DNA of 17,079 nucleotides from the NCBI GenBank assembly GCA_937868205.1, contig CALMMC010000138.1, positions 1 to 17,079 of the forward strand, written 5' to 3'. Shown here in pieces: positions 13,164 to 17,079 of the stretch. A model generated the notes under the pieces. It ran no database searches. It saw only the letters and a list, made by a program, of their open reading frames with translations, and was not told the DNA's origin. Made by a program: the position numbers and the translations under genes. The DNA comes from JAAZPG01 sp012797375 (GTDB taxonomy: Bacteria > Acidobacteriota > Aminicenantia > Aminicenantales > UBA4085). Position 1 is the stretch's first letter. Each line of letters starts with the position of its first letter.

Positions 13164-14132
13164 CGGCCCGAGGCCGGCCGTGTCCCGAAGGGATTGCTCC
13201 AGAGAATAGGCCGGAGCCCACCCCATCTCGCGGCGGATTTTATCGGTCGCGTAGGCCCGGTCGACATTGACCGTCCCCAGGGGCCTCAAGCCGGGGTTGA
13301 GGCCCAGGGCGGTGAGCGCGCGGATCAACCCGTCCGTCGCCCGGAGAACGCTTCCCGGAACGACCTTCACCGGCCGCCTCAAGCCCATGGCTTTTAAAAG
13401 CACCCGGGTGAACTCCGGCATGTCGACATCGTACCCGTTGACGATATAGCGCTCGCCGTCGCTTCCGGCCGAAAGCGCCGAGACGGCGGCCCGGGCGACG
13501 TCGCGCACATCCACGAAGCTGTTCCGGGCGGGGATCATCGGGACCGCGGGAAGATACTTCAATCCGCGGAGAACGGCGTCGAACCGCCGCGAACCGGGAC
13601 CGATGAAAACCGAGGGATTGAGGATGATCCGCCGGATCCGGCCGGCCGCCCGCTCGAGCTCGAGCTCTCCCAGGCGCTTGCTGTATCCGTAGGGATCGAT
13701 CCGCCGCTTTCGCTCCAGATCGGGAATCAGGCTCTCGTCAGCCGGAGCGGGAGGCACCGGCCGGCCGACGGCCGCGATCGAGCTGATGTAGATGAAATTC
13801 CGGCAGCCGGCGGCGGCCGCCGCCTCGAGCAGGCGGCGCGTCCCCAGGACATTGGACCGGTACAGGTCCGGGGCGGCCGACGGCTTGAAGGAAACCAAGG
13901 CGGCGGCGTGAATGACCGAGGCGGCCCCCTCCAAGCCGGCGGCATAAGTCTCCGGCCGGTTGAGATCGCCCCGGATCATTCGGACGCCCGGCAGCCCCTC
14001 GAGGCCGGAAGGCGTCGGGCGGGGCGTGCGGACAAGAAGCCGGATCCCGCCGTCCGGATTCAGATCGGAGACGGCCTTGACGATATGCCGGCCGAGATGG
14101 CCGAAGCCGCCGGTGATGAACGTCGCGGTCAC
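13125..14132 (-). CDS. Extended SDR (NAD-dependent epimerase/dehydratase-like) protein
   Basis: A 335-aa extended short-chain dehydrogenase/reductase with an N-terminal Rossmann motif TGGFGHLG (residues 7-14), an acidic GDLNRPE turn (55-61), HAAALV (75-80), YISSIAAVG (115-123, Ser117/Ser118) and catalytic Tyr148-x-x-x-Lys152 (YGYSK). It ends in a DKIRREMGW segment typical of UDP-sugar epimerases and 3-beta-HSD/dihydroflavonol-reductase-like enzymes. The substrate may be a nucleotide sugar (suggested by the DegT neighbour) or a sterol/quinol-like molecule. The GTG start at 14132 is preferred: AAAGGGG precedes it and the Rossmann motif follows at once. An in-frame ATG at 14354 would add 74 unrelated residues overlapping the aminotransferase. 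The gene is 71 bp downstream of the DegT gene and overlaps the opposite-strand glycoside-hydrolase-like gene by 39 bp. Confidence 0.88.
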   Translation of the reverse strand: MTATFITGGFGHLGRHIVKAVSDLNPDGGIRLLVRTPRPTPSGLEGLPGVRMIRGDLNRPETYAAGLEGAASVIHAAALVSFKPSAAPDLYRSNVLGTRRLLEAAAAAGCRNFIYISSIAAVGRPVPPAPADESLIPDLERKRRIDPYGYSKRLGELELERAAGRIRRIILNPSVFIGPGSRRFDAVLRGLKYLPAVPMIPARNSFVDVRDVARAAVSALSAGSDGERYIVNGYDVDMPEFTRVLLKAMGLRRPVKVVPGSVLRATDGLIRALTALGLNPGLRPLGTVNVDRAYATDKIRREMGWAPAYSLEQSLRDTAGLGPSFPSGPVGFQPF

Positions 14133-14203
14133 GGCGCCCCTTTGGGAAGCTTCGCCCGGCGCCGGGTTTCGGCCGGTTCGGTCATGAAAGGCCCGGCTGG
14201 AGC

Positions 14204-15376
14204 TCAGCGGGAATAAAATTCGCGGATCTTGTCGACGACATAATCCTGCTCGTCCGTCCTCAGCTCGGCATAGATGGGCAAAGCCAGGACTTCCTTCGAC
14301 GCTTTTTCCGCGACCGGAAGATCGCCCGGACGGTAGCCGAGCGAGGCGAAGCATTTCTGGAGATGGAGCGGCAGCGGGTAGAACACGGCCGTTCCGACTC
14401 CGTTTTCTCGAAGAAAGTCCCGCAGACCGTCCCGGTCGGCCGCCCGGATCACGTACTGGTGGAACGTGTGGTAATCCGCCGCTCCGGAAAATTCATGGAC
14501 GGCCGCCGGCGGGACGACGGCCCCCTCGGCCTGAAGCCCCGTCTCGGCGAACTTGCGGTTGTAGGCCGCGGCCAGGGCCCGCCGCTTCTTCTGCCATTCC
14601 GGAAGATGGCGGAGCTTGACCCGGAGAACGGCGGCTTGGAGGGCGTCGAGGCGGAAATTACCTCCGACTTCGTCGTAAAAATAGCGTTCCGTTTCGCCGT
14701 GGGTGCGGAGCTTGCGCAGCCGGCGGCCGAGGCCGGGATCGTTCGTGAGAACCATGCCGCCGTCCCCGAAACCGCCCAGGTTCTTGGTCGGGTAGAACGA
14801 GAGCGTGCCGGCTTGTCCACAAGCGCCGGCCTTCCGGACGCCGGACCCGGAGGGATAATCGGCCCCGATGGCCTGGGCCGCGTCCTCGACGACGGCCAGG
14901 CCTTCGTCCCGGCCGAGGGCCAGGAACGCATCCATGTCGGCGCATTGGCCGTAGAGGTGAACCGGCAAAACCGCCTTGACCCGGACGCCGGGCTCCCTTT
15001 TCCGGAACGCGGCCAAGGCGTCCCGGGCCCGGAGGGGGTCGAGGTTGAACGTCACCGGGTCGATGTCGGCGAACACCGGCCGGGCGCCGAGACGGGCGAT
15101 CGTCCCGGCCGTCGCGAAAAACGTGAACGGCGTCGTGAGCACCGCGTCGCCGGGCCCGACCTCCAGGGCCATTAGGGCGACGAGGATGGCGTCCGTGCCG
15201 GAGGAGACGCCGACGGCTCGGGCCGTTCCGCTGAGGGCGGCCACCTCTTTTTCCAGAGCCTCGACCTCGGGACCGAGGACGAATTGCTGGGAAGCGATGA
15301 CCTCAAGCACCTTGGCCTCGATTTCCGGCTTGAGGCCGGCGTACTGGGCCTTGAGATTGAGAAGGGAGACATTCAT
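14204..15376 (-). CDS. DegT/DnrJ/EryC1/StrS-type sugar aminotransferase
   Basis: A 390-aa PLP-dependent aminotransferase of fold type I that normally transfers an amino group to a keto-sugar nucleotide in surface-glycan or secondary-metabolite pathways. Motifs: VSSGTDAILVAL (57-68, PLP phosphate binding), TTPFTFFATAG (81-91), LPVHLYGQ (137-144), VVEDAAQAIGA (162-172, with Asp165 and Gln168 over the PLP ring), SFYPTKNLGGFGDGG (193-207, Schiff-base Lys198) and HGETERYFYDEVGGNFRLD. This matches the catalytic (not regulatory) members. The exact sugar is not predictable. The ATG overlaps the stop of the upstream NusG-type gene by 4 bp, with AAGAAGG about 7 nt before it, so the two are coupled. Confidence 0.93.
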   Translation of the reverse strand: MNVSLLNLKAQYAGLKPEIEAKVLEVIASQQFVLGPEVEALEKEVAALSGTARAVGVSSGTDAILVALMALEVGPGDAVLTTPFTFFATAGTIARLGARPVFADIDPVTFNLDPLRARDALAAFRKREPGVRVKAVLPVHLYGQCADMDAFLALGRDEGLAVVEDAAQAIGADYPSGSGVRKAGACGQAGTLSFYPTKNLGGFGDGGMVLTNDPGLGRRLRKLRTHGETERYFYDEVGGNFRLDALQAAVLRVKLRHLPEWQKKRRALAAAYNRKFAETGLQAEGAVVPPAAVHEFSGAADYHTFHQYVIRAADRDGLRDFLRENGVGTAVFYPLPLHLQKCFASLGYRPGDLPVAEKASKEVLALPIYAELRTDEQDYVVDKIREFYSR

Positions 15377-15855
15377 GACAGGACCTTCTTCAATTTGGAT
15401 TTTTCGATGAGCAGCTGCCCCTGGTAACTGACGTAATTCAAAAGAATCATCACCCGGTCCCGGTCCGAAAGGCTCTTTTTAAAAACACCGCGCAGGCCCT
15501 TCCACGGTCCGTCGGCGACCTCGATCTCGTCGCCAGGGGACGGCTCGACCCCGTATTTCTCCAGCTCGATCAAGCCGCTGATCTCCCGGGATTGGAGTTC
15601 CTCGATGAAGCGATCCTCCAGGGGCACGGCCCCGGCGTCGTTGCCGACGACGCGGCGGATGCCCCGGGTGTATTTCACCAGCTTGAATTGTTCAGGGTAT
15701 TCGAAGCGGAGAAAGACGTAACAGGGGAAAAACGGCTTGATTCGCCCGCTCGACTTGAAGCGCGGGCAATAGAACGGAAAGCCCGCTTCCTGAAAAAGGC
15801 GCTCGACTTGGAACTCCTTCTGGGGCTTCGTGCAGAGAACGAACCAGCTGACCAT
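15373..15855 (-). CDS. NusG/RfaH-type transcription antiterminator (NusG paralogue)
   Basis: A 160-aa two-domain protein: an N-terminal NGN domain (about 1-95; WFVLCTKPQKEFQVERLFQ and the PFFPCYVFLRF core, residues 41-51) and a C-terminal KOW domain (about 106-133; SPGDEIEVADGPWKGLRGVF). Housekeeping NusG is longer in the linker and sits beside secE and ribosomal-protein genes. Here it is coupled by ATGA to a DegT aminotransferase, the usual place of specialised paralogues (RfaH, LoaP, UpxY-like) that let RNA polymerase read through long polysaccharide operons. It would bind RNA polymerase at the clamp. I see no ops-like element in the 37-bp gap upstream. No strong ribosome binding site precedes the ATG at 15855. 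Confidence 0.9.
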   Translation of the reverse strand: MVSWFVLCTKPQKEFQVERLFQEAGFPFYCPRFKSSGRIKPFFPCYVFLRFEYPEQFKLVKYTRGIRRVVGNDAGAVPLEDRFIEELQSREISGLIELEKYGVEPSPGDEIEVADGPWKGLRGVFKKSLSDRDRVMILLNYVSYQGQLLIEKSKLKKVLS

Positions 15856-15892
15856 GCGCGCTCGTTTCCGTCCGGAAGCGTCCTCTTCCCTT

Positions 15893-16960
15893 TCAGAGCC
15901 TGATCGCGGCGGCCAAGTCGACGGGCGTCTTGGGTATGGCTTTCCCCAGGATCCGCCGGCCGGCCGCGGTCACGAGGACGTCGTCCTCGACCCGGATTCC
16001 GCCGAACCGCCGCCAGGATTCCAGCTTGCCGTAGGCAATGAAATCGGCGTGTTTTTTTTCAGCCTGCCATAAATCGATCAAGGCGGAGATGAAATAAACG
16101 CCGGGCTCGACGGTGACGACGAAGCCGGGCCTGACGGGCTTGGCCAGGCGGAGGCTTTTAAGGCCGAATTGCCCGCTCCGCTTGGTCGCCGCGTCGTAGC
16201 CGACGAAATCCTCGCCCAGGTTTTCCATGTCATGGGCATCGAGGCCCAATTGGTGGCCGACGCCATGGGGGAAAAAGAGGGCGTGGGCGCCCTCGCGGAC
16301 GGCGGCCTCGACATCGCCCTTCATCAATCCAAGCTCCTTCAGGCCGGAGGCGATGGTCAGGACCGCCGTTTCGTGGACGTCCTTGAAGGATCGGCCCGGA
16401 CGGACGGCGGCCACGGCGTTTTCGTTGGCCGCCCGGACGATCTCGTAAACATCGAGTTGCCGCGAGGTGAAGTTTCCACCGACGGGGATCGTCCGGGTGA
16501 TGTCGGAGGCGTAACCGCGAGGCGAGGCGGCCCCGGCGTCAACGACCATCAGGTCGCCTTTTTTCAACCGGTGGATGTGGGAATGGTTATGAAGGATCTG
16601 CCCGTCCCGGGAAAGAATGATCGGGAAGGCGAGGCCCCGGCCGCCGGCCGCGGCGATCCCTTCCATCCGGCCGGCGATGTCCATCTCCCGGACGCCGGGC
16701 TGGGCCATCCGCATGGCCGCGTCGTACATTCGGCGGGTCGTGAAAAGGGCCGCTTCGATTTCGGCCACCTCCGCTTCGCTTTTAACCTCGCGCTGGGCGA
16801 CGACCGCCCGGATGAAATCGATCGAGACGGCGGCCGAAACCCGGGCGGGCTTGAGGCCCAAGAGGGATTCGAGCTTTTGGAGATGCTCGGCCCGGTACGG
16901 CGGAAGAAAATGGATTTTCCGTTTCTTCCGGGCCGCTTCCTGGAGGACGCCGGCCAGGGC
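15893..16960 (-). CDS. pepP: Xaa-Pro aminopeptidase (M24B), C-terminal part, 5' end missing
   Basis: 355 native residues of a creatinase-fold metallopeptidase that removes the N-terminal residue ahead of proline. Counting from the first native codon (16960-16958), all five metal ligands are present: Asp141 (VVDAGA), Asp153 (ASDITRT), His236 (HGVGHQLG), Glu285 (TVEPGVYF) and Glu325 (GIRVEDDV), plus His243 (DAHD), His124 and His126. The fragment begins in the N-terminal domain; roughly 80-110 residues should be missing. The frame stays open through the adapter into an ATG at 16978, which would add a false MCIRDS start. It is the first visible gene of the minus-strand run and ends 37 bp before the NusG-type gene. 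Prolidase or another M24 member is an alternative. Confidence 0.9.
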   Translation of the reverse strand, partial: ALAGVLQEAARKKRKIHFLPPYRAEHLQKLESLLGLKPARVSAAVSIDFIRAVVAQREVKSEAEVAEIEAALFTTRRMYDAAMRMAQPGVREMDIAGRMEGIAAAGGRGLAFPIILSRDGQILHNHSHIHRLKKGDLMVVDAGAASPRGYASDITRTIPVGGNFTSRQLDVYEIVRAANENAVAAVRPGRSFKDVHETAVLTIASGLKELGLMKGDVEAAVREGAHALFFPHGVGHQLGLDAHDMENLGEDFVGYDAATKRSGQFGLKSLRLAKPVRPGFVVTVEPGVYFISALIDLWQAEKKHADFIAYGKLESWRRFGGIRVEDDVLVTAAGRRILGKAIPKTPVDLAAAIRL

Positions 16961-16961
16961 G

Positions 16962-17031
16962 CTGTCTCTTATACACATCTGACGCTGCCGACGATCTACT
17001 CTGTGTAGATCTCGGTGGTCGCCGTATCATT
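16962..17031 (-). other. Illumina Nextera/P5 adapter read-through (not biological)
   Basis: CTGTCTCTTATACACATCT (16962-16980) is the Tn5 mosaic end. GACGCTGCCGACGA (16981-16994) completes the Nextera read-1 adapter. TCTACTCT (16995-17002) is the reverse complement of i5 index AGAGTAGA (N/S504). The following 29 bases, 17003-17031, are the reverse complement of the P5 flow-cell oligo. The boundary with native DNA is at 16961/16962. Confidence 0.98.
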
Positions 17032-17079
17032 AAAAAAAAACAAACAGCATAATCAACCCTGCACACTACTGACAGTACT
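17032..17079. other. Sequence beyond the adapter end (read noise)
   Basis: Nine A followed by 39 bases of lower-GC sequence, downstream of the complete P5 adapter. Nothing native can lie past that point in the read, so this is polymerase read-off noise. No gene or motif is claimed. Confidence 0.9.

Noticed and set aside
14133..14354. ATG start giving the SDR protein 74 more residues
   Set aside because: The extra residues overlap the end of the DegT gene and carry no SDR features; GTG 14132 with AAAGGGG places the Rossmann motif at the usual N-terminal position.
1..16961. CRISPR array, tRNA/rRNA, insertion sequence, phage or defence system
   Set aside because: No spaced direct repeats, no cloverleaf or rRNA-like stretch, and no transposase, integrase, nuclease or toxin-antitoxin motifs were seen on either strand.

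Overview
This is a GC-rich (about 65 percent by eye) bacterial contig, tightly packed, with ATGA start/stop overlaps and secreted proteins carrying ordinary Gram-negative signal peptides plus an outer-membrane barrel. Protein style and gene mix resemble uncultivated Acidobacteriota-like lineages such as Candidatus Aminicenantes. That placement is an inference from general resemblance, not a search result. Both ends carry technical problems. The last 118 bases (16962-17079) are Illumina Nextera adapter read-through, so the native DNA ends at about 16961. The first ~135 bases hold a succinyl-CoA synthetase beta fragment with an in-frame stop and several odd substitutions, probably low-quality contig-edge sequence.

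Layout. 3-1270 (+): the end of sucC and a complete sucD, overlapping by 4 bp. 1339-2256 (+): an exported metallo-beta-lactamase-fold protein, convergent with 2267-3502 (-), an exported ChaN-type protein with a C-terminal PDZ domain. 3608-5701 (-): an EF-G-like translational GTPase of the EF-G2 type with altered G motifs. A 137-149 bp divergent region holds two back-to-back sigma70-type promoters. 5851-7512 (+): an exported S8 (subtilisin-like) protease. 7554-11989 (+): a tightly coupled run of FmdB-type zinc ribbon, hydantoinase/oxoprolinase A, hydantoinase/oxoprolinase B and an outer-membrane beta-barrel, followed 49 bp later by an exported GHL10-type glycoside-hydrolase-like protein (12039-13163). 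The minus strand from 16960 to 13125 reads as one unit: Xaa-Pro aminopeptidase (truncated by the contig end), a NusG/RfaH-type antiterminator, a DegT-type sugar aminotransferase and an extended SDR sugar-epimerase-like protein.

How the genes fit. SucCD gives substrate-level ATP from succinyl-CoA. The HyuA/HyuB pair hydrolyses or carboxylates an unknown cyclic amide or ketone-like substrate. With the secreted proteases (S8, and PepP in the cytoplasm) and the barrel, it fits a peptide/amino-acid-scavenging heterotroph. The NusG-DegT-SDR group looks like the promoter-proximal part of a surface-glycan locus.

I found no tRNA, rRNA, CRISPR array, transposase or phage gene, and no convincing undescribed multi-gene system. 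The best biological leads are two promoters that imply leaderless mRNAs, an S8 protease with Asp at the oxyanion-hole position, the EF-G paralogue lacking the switch II histidine, and the FmdB-HyuAB-barrel coupling.
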